A program made the translations under genes and the position numbers. DNA of 64,000 bases from Thiopseudomonas acetoxidans (GTDB lineage Bacteria > Pseudomonadota > Gammaproteobacteria > Pseudomonadales > Pseudomonadaceae), in the NCBI RefSeq assembly GCF_030362935.1, contig NZ_JAUCDY010000007.1, forward strand, positions 71,680-135,679, in the 5' to 3' direction. This document shows, one piece after another, positions 43,700-53,112 of the stretch. Position 1 is the stretch's first letter. The number at the start of each line of letters is the position of its first letter. A model generated the notes under the pieces. That model had not been told where the DNA came from. It worked only from the letters and a program-made list of their open reading frames with translations, and did not search any database.

Positions 43700-44957
43700 G
43701 TATGTGCCCGTCACCAAAGACTATGTATTTCTCACTCGTCAAACCCAACAAACCCACCGGACCACGGGCGTGTAGTTTGTCCGTAGAAATACCTATTTCA
43801 GCGCCCAAACCGTATTCAAAACCATCGGCAAAGCGGGTTGAAGCGTTGATCATCACCGAGCTGGAATCCACCCGAGTCAAGAAGGTACGTGAGTGGGTAT
43901 AGTTTTCCGTAATAATGCTGTCGGTGTGCTGCGAGCTGTATGTATTAATGTGGTTAATCGCCTCATCCAGCGAATCCAAAATTTTAACCGCCAAGATTGG
44001 TGCATTGTATTCTGCGTGCCAATCTTCTTCAGTGGCCGGTTGCATAGCATCGGCAAAGTGTTCTAAGCAGCGTGAACAACCGCGTAGCTCAACACCCTTC
44101 TCTTGAAATATCGCCACCAAAGGTTTGAGTACTGACTCAGTTTGCGAGCTGTGAACAAGCAAGGTTTCCATGGCGTTGCAGGGCGCATAACGCTGCGTTT
44201 TGGAGTTATCCGCCACACGAATCGCTTTTTTTGCGTCCGCAAATTCATCGACATAGACATGGCACACGCCATCAAGATGCTTAATCACCGGCACCTTGGC
44301 TTCACGGGAAATACGCTCAATCAAGCCCTTGCCGCCACGCGGTACAATCACATCGACAAATTCAGGCATGGTAATTAACGCACCTACAGCCGCTCGATCT
44401 GTCGTCGCCACTACCTGTACAGCTGTTGCTGGCAAGCCAGTGGTCGCCAGAGCGCGAACAATGCACTCAGCAATAGCTTGGTTAGAATGAATCGCTTCAG
44501 AGCCACCCCGTAAAATGGTCGCATTACCAGACTTTAAGCACAGGCTAGCTGCTTCAACCGTTACGTTGGGGCGTGACTCATAAATAATACCAATCACCCC
44601 AAGCGGTACACGCATTTTGCCCAGCTGAATACCCGAAGGCACATAGCGCATATCTTGAATTTCGCCAATGGGGTCAGGAAGGGCCGCCACTTGACGCAAG
44701 CCTTCAATCATTTCCTCAATACGCTTAGGCGTTAGCTCTAAGCGATCCAGCATGGCATCATCCAAGCCGTTCGCACGCCCAGCAGCCATATCTTTAGCAT
44801 TGGCTGCCAATAACGACTGACTGGCCTGCTCTAATTCCTGCGCTGTAGCTAACAAAGCATTATTCTTTTGTGCAGTTGAAGCACTGGCCAACACCCGCGA
44901 AGCATCCCGCGCTGCCTGCCCTAACCCGTGCATATAGGTTAAAACATCATTAGTCAT
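43692..44957 (-). CDS. proA: Glutamate-5-semialdehyde dehydrogenase ProA
   Basis: A 421-residue cytosolic aldehyde-dehydrogenase-fold enzyme that reduces gamma-glutamyl phosphate in proline synthesis. Conserved parts are GVIGIIYESRPNVTVEAAS, LKSGNATILRGGSEA, and the catalytic-Cys region QRYAPCNAMETLLVH. The C-terminal GPVGLLGLTSEKYI is typical (GRGPVGLE-like). proB is not in this window. It leads the long one-strand block ending with lipA. Confidence 0.96.
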   Translation of the reverse strand: MTNDVLTYMHGLGQAARDASRVLASASTAQKNNALLATAQELEQASQSLLAANAKDMAAGRANGLDDAMLDRLELTPKRIEEMIEGLRQVAALPDPIGEIQDMRYVPSGIQLGKMRVPLGVIGIIYESRPNVTVEAASLCLKSGNATILRGGSEAIHSNQAIAECIVRALATTGLPATAVQVVATTDRAAVGALITMPEFVDVIVPRGGKGLIERISREAKVPVIKHLDGVCHVYVDEFADAKKAIRVADNSKTQRYAPCNAMETLLVHSSQTESVLKPLVAIFQEKGVELRGCSRCLEHFADAMQPATEEDWHAEYNAPILAVKILDSLDEAINHINTYSSQHTDSIITENYTHSRTFLTRVDSSSVMINASTRFADGFEYGLGAEIGISTDKLHARGPVGLLGLTSEKYIVFGDGHIRG

Positions 44958-45117
44958 AGCAACCCCAAATCCAGCAAATGAATAAATGGGGGATTATAGC
45001 TAGATATACGCACAAACGCACAGATTGTTTACAGGCGGGTGATTCGCTTTAAACCTGATGGGTACGACAAAAAAAATGGACTCGTGTGAGTCCATTTTTT
45101 GTATTACTGCAACCTGC
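44958..45117. other. Intergenic region proA / tsdA with terminator
   Basis: 160 bp with no ORF. It contains the proA promoter, presumably near the gene, and the terminator described separately after tsdA. Confidence 0.5.
45071..45100. terminator. Rho-independent terminator after tsdA
   Basis: A perfect inverted repeat, AAAAAATGGACTC / GAGTCCATTTTTT with a GTGT loop. Read on the minus strand it directly follows tsdA and ends in a T run. Confidence 0.9.
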
Positions 45118-46119
45118 TTAATCGGCGGTATAGGTGCGTGGACGCAGAACATCGGGTTTTAAGAAGTCTTTCTCGCCCGTATTCTTATGATCACCCAACA
45201 AACGGCCTTCAACCTTCAATCCGTAATTGGTGTGCACATGGAAGGTATCCAGATATTTTTCTCTAGTTTCCTTCACATCACCGGTATAGCGCGGTTCTTG
45301 CGGACGCTCATGGCTATTAATGTAATAGGCCACATCCCAAGCCTGCTGATCGGTCAGTGTATTAGGTTGACCTAGTGGCATGTTGTGCTTCACAAAGGAT
45401 GACAAGGTAAAGTGACGCGTGATACCCGCACCCCAGTTGTAGGAACGATCGCCCCACACTGCCGGGAAAATTTCCTTACCATTTTGCACCAGACCTGAAC
45501 CGTCGCTAGAGTGGCAAATCATGCAGTTTTCTTCATACACTTTTTTGCCACGCTGGTAATCCATTTTCTGCTCAGGCTCAGCCAGTTTTGGATAACCACG
45601 ACCATACATATTTTTGCCTGATGAATAGATAGGCACACCCTTGGCTAACCACTGATGGTAAGCAGCCAAGGCAATCATATCATCGCTACCGTACTCCGGC
45701 GGCTGACCATTCATGGAGAAGCTAAAGCAGCCAGCGATGCGCTCTTCTAGGTTGTTGACATGATCGTTTTTGGGTCTGTAATTCGGTAAGATTACTGCCG
45801 CAGGCCACACCGGACCAGCGAAAGGCAAACGGCCTTCACCCATATGACAACTACTGCAGTTCATGCTGTTAAAGACGTTTTTGCCACGCAATTGTTGCGT
45901 ATTCATAAACAAGTCATAACCGCGCCGAATTACGCGCTTAAGCTCTGGATGGAATTCAGTTTTCTCCAAATCCTCCATCGTAGGCGGCACGTGAACATAC
46001 TGCCCTTCTTTGGGCTGAGGATTATTGACTGGGTATTGTATATCCGCCTGAACAGCACTGGCTGATAAAGCTACTGCACCCGCGATTGCTTGAGCGAATA
46101 AAAACGTTCTATTTCTCAT
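45118..46119 (-). CDS. tsdA: Thiosulfate dehydrogenase (tetrathionate-forming) TsdA
   Basis: A 333-residue periplasmic diheme cytochrome c that oxidises two thiosulfates to tetrathionate. A Sec signal (FAQAIAGAVALSASAVQA) precedes the mature protein. Heme 1 is bound at C88-S-S-C91-H92, and the TsdA-specific region LEERIAGCFSFSMNG supplies Cys131, the unusual axial ligand of the active-site heme. Heme 2 binds at C199-M-I-C202-H203, with candidate ligands Lys244 and Met247 in VKHNMPLG. The RxxxCFxxSMNG element separates TsdA from other c cytochromes. It lies 16 bases after tsdB, the electron acceptor. Some TsdA enzymes run mainly as tetrathionate reductases; direction cannot be read here. Confidence 0.88.
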   Translation of the reverse strand: MRNRTFLFAQAIAGAVALSASAVQADIQYPVNNPQPKEGQYVHVPPTMEDLEKTEFHPELKRVIRRGYDLFMNTQQLRGKNVFNSMNCSSCHMGEGRLPFAGPVWPAAVILPNYRPKNDHVNNLEERIAGCFSFSMNGQPPEYGSDDMIALAAYHQWLAKGVPIYSSGKNMYGRGYPKLAEPEQKMDYQRGKKVYEENCMICHSSDGSGLVQNGKEIFPAVWGDRSYNWGAGITRHFTLSSFVKHNMPLGQPNTLTDQQAWDVAYYINSHERPQEPRYTGDVKETREKYLDTFHVHTNYGLKVEGRLLGDHKNTGEKDFLKPDVLRPRTYTAD

Positions 46120-46135
46120 TGACTTAGCCTCCTTA

Positions 46136-46777
46136 CTACTGTGCTGGCTGACGTGAAAGCCACGCAGATACAGCGCGGATATCGTTATCGTCTAAACGTT
46201 CTGCTATCGCTAGCATCAAGTGCTGAGGATCGTTATGACGCTTCCCTTTTTTCCATGCGTGCAACTGATCGGAAATGTATCCCGCATGTTGCCCAGCGAT
46301 GCCAGGAAAATGCTGGCCTGCCCCTTGGTTATTTGGACCATGGCAGCTTTTGCAAGGGACGATATAGCGGTCCCAATCACCTTGCATGGCCAGTTTCTCA
46401 CCATGCGCCAACTCTTCCTCTGTTACATCTTCTCCGCCCTTACCAGCTACAGCAGGTAACTGACTATAATAAACAGACACATCTCTCATCTGCTTATCTG
46501 TTAGCGTGTTAACAAAAGCCTGCATCGTCACACTTTCCCTTGCACCACTTTTAATATCTTGAAGCTGCTTATACATATAATCTGCATCAAGACCGGAAAG
46601 TGCTGGCCAAGATTCACCCTTTGGTATATTCATCCCTCCACCATCTCCCTGATGGCAAGCAACGCACATAACAGTAGCTTCTTTGCCGGCCTGCGCATCG
46701 CCCTCCAAGGCTGACGCCGAAGAGATAGCTAGGCTTAAACCCGCCGCTATCAAAGTCATACACTGATACTTTTTCAT
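46136..46777 (-). CDS. tsdB: Diheme cytochrome c TsdB (cytochrome c4 family)
   Basis: A 213-residue exported diheme cytochrome. The signal peptide (MTLIAAGLSLAISSASA) precedes two c4-type halves with heme sites C38-V-A-C41-H42 and C142-K-S-C145-H146. Methionine ligands are expected in the MQAFVNTLTDKQMRDV and HLMLAIAERLDDNDI segments. In other bacteria TsdB is encoded just upstream of TsdA and accepts its electrons for delivery to an oxidase; the order is the same here. The start at 46777 (MKKYQCMTLI) has GAGGTGGGG just upstream. General cytochrome c4 is the alternative, but its position next to TsdA favours TsdB. Confidence 0.82.
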   Translation of the reverse strand: MKKYQCMTLIAAGLSLAISSASALEGDAQAGKEATVMCVACHQGDGGGMNIPKGESWPALSGLDADYMYKQLQDIKSGARESVTMQAFVNTLTDKQMRDVSVYYSQLPAVAGKGGEDVTEEELAHGEKLAMQGDWDRYIVPCKSCHGPNNQGAGQHFPGIAGQHAGYISDQLHAWKKGKRHNDPQHLMLAIAERLDDNDIRAVSAWLSRQPAQ

Positions 46778-46848
46778 CCCCACCTCACAGTCAATCGAAT
46801 CTGCTTTTACTGCACTCCGCACTAAAACAAGTGCTGTTCAATACTGAC

Positions 46849-46885
46849 GTGACAAACCGTCACAGGCAAACCGTACCACAACGGT
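46849..46885. promoter_or_regulatory. Two inverted repeats upstream of tsdB
   Basis: GTGAC-N5-GTCAC at 46849-46863, and ACCGT-N6-ACGGT at 46870-46885. They lie in the divergent region between tsdB and the small ORF at 46926. They could bind a regulator of thiosulfate oxidation; no known consensus is matched. Confidence 0.3.
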
Positions 46886-46925
46886 ATATCTAAATATAGA
46901 ATATAAGCATACTACCAAGGTCCTT

Positions 46926-47069
46926 ATGGACATTTACCCAGTTCAAAATCGTATTTTGCAGCGTTTAGCAGGGGGTTATTGTGTGCTTGATTCAGCGCGA
47001 CACTATAAGTTAGTCACAACTTCCGGCATGATGCGCACCCAGCCAGCCATTAGGAGCTTCAGGTGTTAA
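46926..47069 (+). CDS. Small ORF (47 aa), unrecognised, coupled to DUF3817 gene
   Basis: An ORF of 47 codons starting MDIYPVQNRILQRLAGGY and ending RSFRC. It has AAGG five bases before its ATG. Its stop overlaps the GTG start of the DUF3817 gene by 7 bases (47063-47069), which suggests translational coupling. I do not recognise a family, it has no signal or membrane helix, and it carries two cysteines. It is short enough to be easily missed. It may be a real small protein or a leader. Confidence 0.4.
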   Translation: MDIYPVQNRILQRLAGGYCVLDSARHYKLVTTSGMMRTQPAIRSFRC

Positions 47070-47371
47070 ATTTTTTCCGAATCACAAGCCTAACAGAGGG
47101 CATCTCTTACCTGCTTATTCTGTGTGTAACACTTGGTTTCATTGGTAGGGAATTTGTGTACACACTAGGCATGACACACGGTGCGCTGTTTATTTTATAT
47201 CTGGTGCTGTCACTTCTTGCAGCCTACAAACAAAGCTGGTCGTTGGGTATCTGGCTATTAATGCTCTTAGCCGCCTTTATTCCCTTCGCCTTTGTGCCGG
47301 TTGAGCTATTTTTACAAAAAGAACTGCGGAAAAATGCAAATAGCGCAGCACAGGCCTCAGGCTTAACTTAA
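47063..47371 (+). CDS. DUF3817 domain-containing membrane protein
   Basis: A 102-residue inner-membrane protein with three hydrophobic helices. It has the DUF3817 opening NFFRITSLTEGISYLLILC, then the central THGALFILYLVLSLLAAY and the C-terminal FIPFAFVPVELFLQKEL. The function of the family is unknown. The start is GTG at 47063 with AGGAG seven bases upstream. It overlaps the upstream small ORF and is convergent with recD. Confidence 0.85.
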   Translation: MLNFFRITSLTEGISYLLILCVTLGFIGREFVYTLGMTHGALFILYLVLSLLAAYKQSWSLGIWLLMLLAAFIPFAFVPVELFLQKELRKNANSAAQASGLT

Positions 47372-47497
47372 GACTCTTTGTAAGCAACTCATTGCTTCGC
47401 TCGATATACCCATTTGTTGGACACAACTTTTGCGCGATGTGGAATGCACCCCATTGGTAGGAGCGCAACCTTTGCGCGATTGGGACTTTCCGGCAAT
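47372..47497. other. Intergenic region between DUF3817 gene and recD with REP-like copies
   Basis: 126 bp between two convergent genes. It contains one good REP-like palindrome (47455-47484) and a degenerate piece around 47420-47440 (ACAACTTTTGCGCGATG). No other terminator is apparent, so the palindrome may serve. Confidence 0.6.
47455..47484 (+). repeat. REP-like palindromic repeat, copy 1
   Basis: GGTAGGAGCGCAACC followed by TTTGCGCGATTGGG. The GCGCAA / TTGCGC inner palindrome after a GTAGGAG head is shared with copies near 60.4, 60.5 and 61.5 kb, and recalls Pseudomonas REP sequences. Confidence 0.7.
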
Positions 47498-49489
47498 CTA
47501 CCCTCCCGCACCGCTTACAACAGCCAAAGCGCTACGCAACCCGCTGTTTCTGCTGACTTTTGTCTTCACCGCTTGAGCAAACACACCCCTGCCCGCCTCC
47601 AGCAAACTCAGCCTGTGCTTGGCGCGCGTAATGCCGGTATAGAGCAACTCTTTACTTAAAACGGGATTGTCACGCTCAGGAATCAGCACCGCCGCATGGT
47701 TAAACTCGGAGCCTTGGGATTTGTGTACCGTCATGGCGAACACCGTTTCAACCTCGGTTAAACGGCTCGGCAAGACAAAGCGTACCTGCGACTCCCCTTC
47801 AGCTTGGGAAAAAACAACGCGCAGCGCTGTGTCACCACTGCCGTCCGGAACTTTAACGGCGATACCAATATCACCATTCATCAAGCCTAGCCCATAGTTA
47901 TTGCGGGTGATTATTACCGGGCGTCCTTCATACCAAGCGCCTTCATCTAACGCGAAAGCGTTACGCAGTACGGTTTCGGCCAAACGGTTAATCGCCTGCA
48001 CGCCAAAATCACCGGCGCGCACCGCGCAGAGCAGACGAAACTCATCAAAGGTGCGCAGCATGCGCGCGGCCCACTCTTGATACTCGTCCAGCTCAGCCGT
48101 TTTGGCTGGACGTTCCTGTTGCAAGATGTGCACATAAGCCTGATACCCAGAGATGATCAACTCTTTTAGCGGCGCGGCGACTGCACTGGTTAACTGCAGA
48201 TACGCTAACTCTGCGCTGGGCGTTTGTAACAATTCTTGCGCTTGGCGCACATCCATTTGATTCACCGCAGCTGCCAGTCGCCCGATGCCTGAATCCCCCG
48301 CAAAACGCCTTGAGTCGCGCAGCATCACCGTGCGCTGTTCAATCGTATGCCGCGCATCACCGGGTTGTAATTGCGGATGACTCACCGGCATCCCACAGAG
48401 TGCGGCCAGCTCAGCCCGTGTTTGCTCGGTATAAAGCCCCTGCTCAGCATGCAAACACAGCTCACCCAACACCGAACCGGCTTCCACTGAAGCCAACTGA
48501 TCTTTATCACCGAGCAAAATCAACCGCGCATGCTCAGGTAACGCCTGCAACAGACTGTGCATCATGTCCAAATCAATCATCGAGGCTTCGTCCACCACCA
48601 GCACATCCAGCAATAAGGGGTTTTGCCGATGATGCTTAAAATCACGCGTATGCGGCAAGCTGCCCAGTAACCGGTGCAAGGTGCTGACCTGCGCCGGAAT
48701 GCTGTCACGAATCGCTTCCGTGACGGGCAAAGCAGCAATTTGCTGGCTAATCGACTCGGTTAAACGGGCGGCGGCCTTACCCGTAGGCGCGGCGAGACGC
48801 ACATACAGGGGTCGTTGCTGCTCACGCATGGCTTGCTCTTGCAACAGCGCCAGCAAACGCACCACGGTGGTGGTTTTACCCGTGCCGGGACCGCCGGTGA
48901 TAAGAGTAAAATTGCCGGTCGCGGCCATAGCGCAGGCCACTTTTTGCCAATCAGTGCTGTTTGTAGTGCCAGCGGGAAATAGGTTGTTTAACTGCTGAAC
49001 AAAGCCCTCGCCCACTGCACAGGGTTGTCGTAATCGCTGGCTTAAAAACTGCGCCACCTCGGTTTCGTAATTCCAGTAGCGGTATAAATACAGGCGGCTG
49101 CCTTGCAACACCAAGGGCGCGGCGTGAGCGTTCGGCTCGCGAGTGACAAAGCCCGCGCTGGCTAAATGCTCAAAATCCAACTCAGCAAGCAGCGCTCTGA
49201 TTAACAGGCGTTCATCCTGCTCGGCAAACAGCGTTTCTAATTGCGCGCTGGATAGCGAAAAATCCAAACAAATATGCCCGTCAGCCAGCATACGGCTGAG
49301 CAAGGCGGCGAATAACACCGCCTCTGTAGCCGCTGGATCCAACTGCCAGCAAAACTCGGCAAACGCATAATCCAAAGGCCGAATGGTTTTGCTATCAAGC
49401 CAACGGCTAAGCGTGTCCTGCACGCTGCCAAGCTGTACATTTTCATGCTCGATTTCACACGGCACACTAAATAAATCCTGCTGCTGCAT
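47498..49489 (-). CDS. recD: Exodeoxyribonuclease V alpha subunit RecD
   Basis: A 663-residue 5'-3' helicase subunit of RecBCD. The N-terminal helical region precedes the motor domain with Walker A in ITGGPGTGKTTTVVRL, Walker B/DEAD-like VLVVDEASMIDLDMM, and the UvrD-like C-terminal motif VFAMTVHKSQGSEFNHA, then LLYTGITRAKHRLSL. It starts at TAATG overlapping recB. The order recC-recB-recD is as in Pseudomonas. Full length, so the complex looks intact. Confidence 0.95.
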   Translation of the reverse strand: MQQQDLFSVPCEIEHENVQLGSVQDTLSRWLDSKTIRPLDYAFAEFCWQLDPAATEAVLFAALLSRMLADGHICLDFSLSSAQLETLFAEQDERLLIRALLAELDFEHLASAGFVTREPNAHAAPLVLQGSRLYLYRYWNYETEVAQFLSQRLRQPCAVGEGFVQQLNNLFPAGTTNSTDWQKVACAMAATGNFTLITGGPGTGKTTTVVRLLALLQEQAMREQQRPLYVRLAAPTGKAAARLTESISQQIAALPVTEAIRDSIPAQVSTLHRLLGSLPHTRDFKHHRQNPLLLDVLVVDEASMIDLDMMHSLLQALPEHARLILLGDKDQLASVEAGSVLGELCLHAEQGLYTEQTRAELAALCGMPVSHPQLQPGDARHTIEQRTVMLRDSRRFAGDSGIGRLAAAVNQMDVRQAQELLQTPSAELAYLQLTSAVAAPLKELIISGYQAYVHILQQERPAKTAELDEYQEWAARMLRTFDEFRLLCAVRAGDFGVQAINRLAETVLRNAFALDEGAWYEGRPVIITRNNYGLGLMNGDIGIAVKVPDGSGDTALRVVFSQAEGESQVRFVLPSRLTEVETVFAMTVHKSQGSEFNHAAVLIPERDNPVLSKELLYTGITRAKHRLSLLEAGRGVFAQAVKTKVSRNSGLRSALAVVSGAGG

Positions 49490-52400
49490 TAGGCCACCTC
49501 CTGTCGTCCGGCAAACAACGCATCCAAGGCGTCGAGTAACTCCAGCGGCGGTCGTTGATAGTGCACTCCCTGATGTGGCCCTTCAATGCCGCGTAAAAAC
49601 AAATACACCACCCCACCAAAATGCTGCTCATAGTCATAATCAGGCAAGCGGCCGCGCAACAACCGGTGCAACGCCAAACTGTAAAGCACGTATTGCAGGT
49701 CATAGCGGTGCTTTAACACAGCCGCATCCATCGCTTGCTCCGTGTAGGCGAGGCTGTTTGCGCCTAGGTGATTGGACTTGTAATCCGCCACGTAATAACG
49801 ACCACCAACACTAAACAACAGGTCAATAAAGCCTTTAAACATGCCGTTTAGCTGCAATGGATTCACCTGTGGCCGCGGCAGCGACGCTAAAATCGCGGCA
49901 CTTACTAATTGGTCCAGCTGCTGAGAATCAACCTGTTCAGCGGCAAACCAAAACTCCATCTCGGCTTGCCAATGTTCCAACTGCAGCAAATTGAAGCAGC
50001 GGCCATCGCCAAGCTGAAACTCAGTCGAGAGCAACACCTCTAGCCACTGACACAGCGTACCCACCTGATCCGTATAGCCGCGCTGCTGGCAGAGTGTTTC
50101 CACCAATGCGCGCCGACTTGCAACGGTTTGCTGCTCAAGACCAAGGCACAGCTCAAGTAAATCATGTAAAAAATTACCGTGGCGTGCACCGCGAGGAAAC
50201 GCATGCATGCCCTCGGTTTTTTGCTCGTCCACTTGCGCCGGCTCTACCAGTATCGCCTCATCATCGCTATACACCTGTGCCGCCAAGCTGTCTGGAATCC
50301 GATCAGCACCCGGACCTTGGCTGCTTAAACGGCTGTAGGATGAAATCCACCAAGGCTTATGCGCTAACGTACTGGCGTGACGGCATTCTGGCGTGAACGG
50401 CGCCTGCACGACCTGATAACGATCGTCACTGGCGGGTGGCGCAACCAATACCTGTGTTTCGGGGCTGGTTAAAGGCGCCAGCCACTGCGTTAATGCCTGT
50501 GGGTTATCCAACTCCTGACCGCCACCGAGCAAATAGCCTAGCGCTGCGCCATGCAATCCAGCGCCCACCTCGGCTACGCCCAACCAGCACGCATGTTTAG
50601 AGCGTGTCAGTGCCACATAGAGCAAGCGCAAATCCTCCGCTAAGCGTTCTTGCTCGGCCTGTTGCCAGATCTGCTCATCCGGTGCGCGCAAAAACAGCTG
50701 CCGCGCGGAGTCTTGTTGCACCACCACTGCTTCTTTTCTATCACAAGATCGATAACTGCTGACAAAGGGTAAAAACACCAACGGATATTCCAAACCTTTG
50801 GATTTATGAATGGTGACCACCCGCACTAAATTCGCATCGCTTTCCAGACGTAAGATCTGCTCATCTGCCACTTCACCAACGGCGTAGGCATGCTGCAAGT
50901 ACTGCAGCAATGTCGCCTGACCATCCAATTCGCGGGCTTGCTGCTGCAAAATCTCCGCCAAATGCAACAAGTTCGTTAAGGCACGTTCACCCTGACTGTC
51001 TTGCACCAATCGTTGCGGCAACTGGTAGTCGTGCATCAGTTTACGCAACATGGGTAACACGCCACGCTGTTGCCAACGCTGCTGATAGCCTTTAAAGCGC
51101 TCGACTGTTGCTTCCCATGCACGCTCATCCTGCTGCAGACGCTCCAGCTCAGTCAGGCTCAGCGCCAAGGTTTGACTGGCTAAGGCTGCTTTAACCGCAC
51201 GTTCATCTTCAGGCTGCAAACAGGCGGCTAACCACAACTGAATATCAAAGGCTTGCTGGCTGTTAAATACCGAATCGCGTTCAGACAGATAGACCGAGCG
51301 CACTTGCCGCTCAGCCAGCGCCGCGCGTATGTCCCGCGCCTCACCAATGCCACGCACCAGAACCGCAATGTCACTCGCCTGCAATGGTTGTAATTGTCCT
51401 TGAGCATCGACAAAACCTGTGTCCGCGCTATTGAGCAGGCGCACAATTTCACTGGCACAGCTGGCGGCCATCGTTGCTGAATAATAGCCCTTGGAGAGTC
51501 TTTTATCATCGGCTGGTAAATGCCAGAATGTGAGTGCTGGTTGCTTCTCTCCATCTACCTGCCACTCGGTAGCACGCCCATTGGCTTTTACTTGTACATA
51601 ATCCAGTCTGTCCTCGCCCTCAGCGCCGAATAAAAACGCACCACGTGGATAGGATGTGGCTCGCGCAAACAGCTGGTTCACTGCGGCAACCATGGCGTGG
51701 GTCGAACGATAGTTGGTATCCAGATTATAGTGTCGCCCTGCCGTGGCTTTTCTTGCTGCTAGGTAGCTATAAATATCCGCCCCGCGAAAACTGTAAATCG
51801 CCTGTTTAGGATCACCAATTAAAAACAAGCCTGTCTCAGGATCGTTGGCGGCTAGGTTATACACTGAATCAAAAATCCGGTATTGCACCGGATCCGTGTC
51901 CTGAAACTCATCAATCATTACCACCGGAAACTGCCGGCGAATAATCTGCGCTAAACGCCCTTCTGGGTCAGCTTGCAAGGCGTGATCCAAGCGCGTTAGC
52001 AGGTCATCAAAACCCAGCTCAGCGCGTTTATTTTTTTCTTCACTAAAACACTGCTGCACCCAGCTTGCCGCATGCCAGCGCATAGCATCGGGCAGCAGGT
52101 GCTCTAAGGCTTGCAGCTGTGCCGGCAGCTCCTGCATGGCGTATAAAGCTGGATGTTCGGGCGGACTACTGCCCTCTTTCCAAATCTCGGCTAAGCCTTC
52201 TGGGGTTAAGCGTTCCATGCCACGACCAATGTTGAGTTCGAGCTGTTCAGCATCCTGCGCCCAGGCCCGCAGTTTGGTAAACCAGCCGCCTCGATGACTG
52301 CTGTTCATTTTATTAGCATGAAACGCCTTAGCCTTGGCCGCCTCCTCAATCAAGGCTTCTAGCTCATCAACCCAGCTGAGCCAAGGCTGTTTTAGTTCTG

Positions 52401-53112
52401 CCAGCTGCTGCTGGTACTCAGTTAAATGAGTGTCGATCAGTTGCGCCAAGCTGCCGGTATGGGCAGGCAGTTTTTGCGCGCTTGTTTTGAGTACCGGCTG
52501 GAGCAAGCCCCACAGCTGCTGGGGGGTTTGCCATTGTTCAATCACCCACTGCAGGGCGGGCCCGGTTAATTCATAGCATTGGCTGCGCCAGTAATCCTTA
52601 ACCACCTGCTCATACAGGGCGCTGTGATCCTTTTGCAGTTCTTGATTAAACAGACTACCGCTGGCAAAGGCATGCTCGCCCAGCATCCGTTTGCACCACG
52701 CATGGATCGTGGAAACGGCGGCTTCATCCATCCACTGTGCCGCACTATCGAGCCAAAAAGCACAGGCGGGCCACTGCTCGGGGGCATACTCGGCTTTTAA
52801 ATCCAATAAAAACGCATCTTCTGTTTCAAGCTGGCCACGGAACAGTTGCGCTGCTTCCACCAAGCGCGCACGAATCCGATCGCGCAACTCTTTGGTGGCC
52901 GCATCGGTAAAGGTCACCACCAGAATCTCAGGCGGCATCAACCCCGGCCCAGACTGCAAATCACGGCGAAAAGCATTTTGCCCACCATGGTTAAGCACTA
53001 AGCGCACATAGAGCGCGGCAATGGTATAGGTTTTACCGGTGCCGGCACTGGCTTCAATTAAGCGGCTGCCATAAAGCGGAAAATTTAGCGGAATTAGGGT
53101 TTGCTTACTCAT
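49489..53112 (-). CDS. recB: Exodeoxyribonuclease V beta subunit RecB
   Basis: A 1207-residue 3'-5' helicase and nuclease subunit of RecBCD, which processes double-strand breaks and degrades foreign DNA. The SF1 helicase has Walker A in IEASAGTGKTYTIAALY, motif II in VMIDEFQDTDPVQYRIF, and motif V/VI in VVTIHKSKGLEYPLVFLP and LLYVALTRSKHACWLG. The C-terminal nuclease domain holds the catalytic YVADYKSNHLG (D-x-K). The start overlaps the recC stop by 8 bp. Full length. Confidence 0.96.
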   Translation of the reverse strand: MSKQTLIPLNFPLYGSRLIEASAGTGKTYTIAALYVRLVLNHGGQNAFRRDLQSGPGLMPPEILVVTFTDAATKELRDRIRARLVEAAQLFRGQLETEDAFLLDLKAEYAPEQWPACAFWLDSAAQWMDEAAVSTIHAWCKRMLGEHAFASGSLFNQELQKDHSALYEQVVKDYWRSQCYELTGPALQWVIEQWQTPQQLWGLLQPVLKTSAQKLPAHTGSLAQLIDTHLTEYQQQLAELKQPWLSWVDELEALIEEAAKAKAFHANKMNSSHRGGWFTKLRAWAQDAEQLELNIGRGMERLTPEGLAEIWKEGSSPPEHPALYAMQELPAQLQALEHLLPDAMRWHAASWVQQCFSEEKNKRAELGFDDLLTRLDHALQADPEGRLAQIIRRQFPVVMIDEFQDTDPVQYRIFDSVYNLAANDPETGLFLIGDPKQAIYSFRGADIYSYLAARKATAGRHYNLDTNYRSTHAMVAAVNQLFARATSYPRGAFLFGAEGEDRLDYVQVKANGRATEWQVDGEKQPALTFWHLPADDKRLSKGYYSATMAASCASEIVRLLNSADTGFVDAQGQLQPLQASDIAVLVRGIGEARDIRAALAERQVRSVYLSERDSVFNSQQAFDIQLWLAACLQPEDERAVKAALASQTLALSLTELERLQQDERAWEATVERFKGYQQRWQQRGVLPMLRKLMHDYQLPQRLVQDSQGERALTNLLHLAEILQQQARELDGQATLLQYLQHAYAVGEVADEQILRLESDANLVRVVTIHKSKGLEYPLVFLPFVSSYRSCDRKEAVVVQQDSARQLFLRAPDEQIWQQAEQERLAEDLRLLYVALTRSKHACWLGVAEVGAGLHGAALGYLLGGGQELDNPQALTQWLAPLTSPETQVLVAPPASDDRYQVVQAPFTPECRHASTLAHKPWWISSYSRLSSQGPGADRIPDSLAAQVYSDDEAILVEPAQVDEQKTEGMHAFPRGARHGNFLHDLLELCLGLEQQTVASRRALVETLCQQRGYTDQVGTLCQWLEVLLSTEFQLGDGRCFNLLQLEHWQAEMEFWFAAEQVDSQQLDQLVSAAILASLPRPQVNPLQLNGMFKGFIDLLFSVGGRYYVADYKSNHLGANSLAYTEQAMDAAVLKHRYDLQYVLYSLALHRLLRGRLPDYDYEQHFGGVVYLFLRGIEGPHQGVHYQRPPLELLDALDALFAGRQEVA

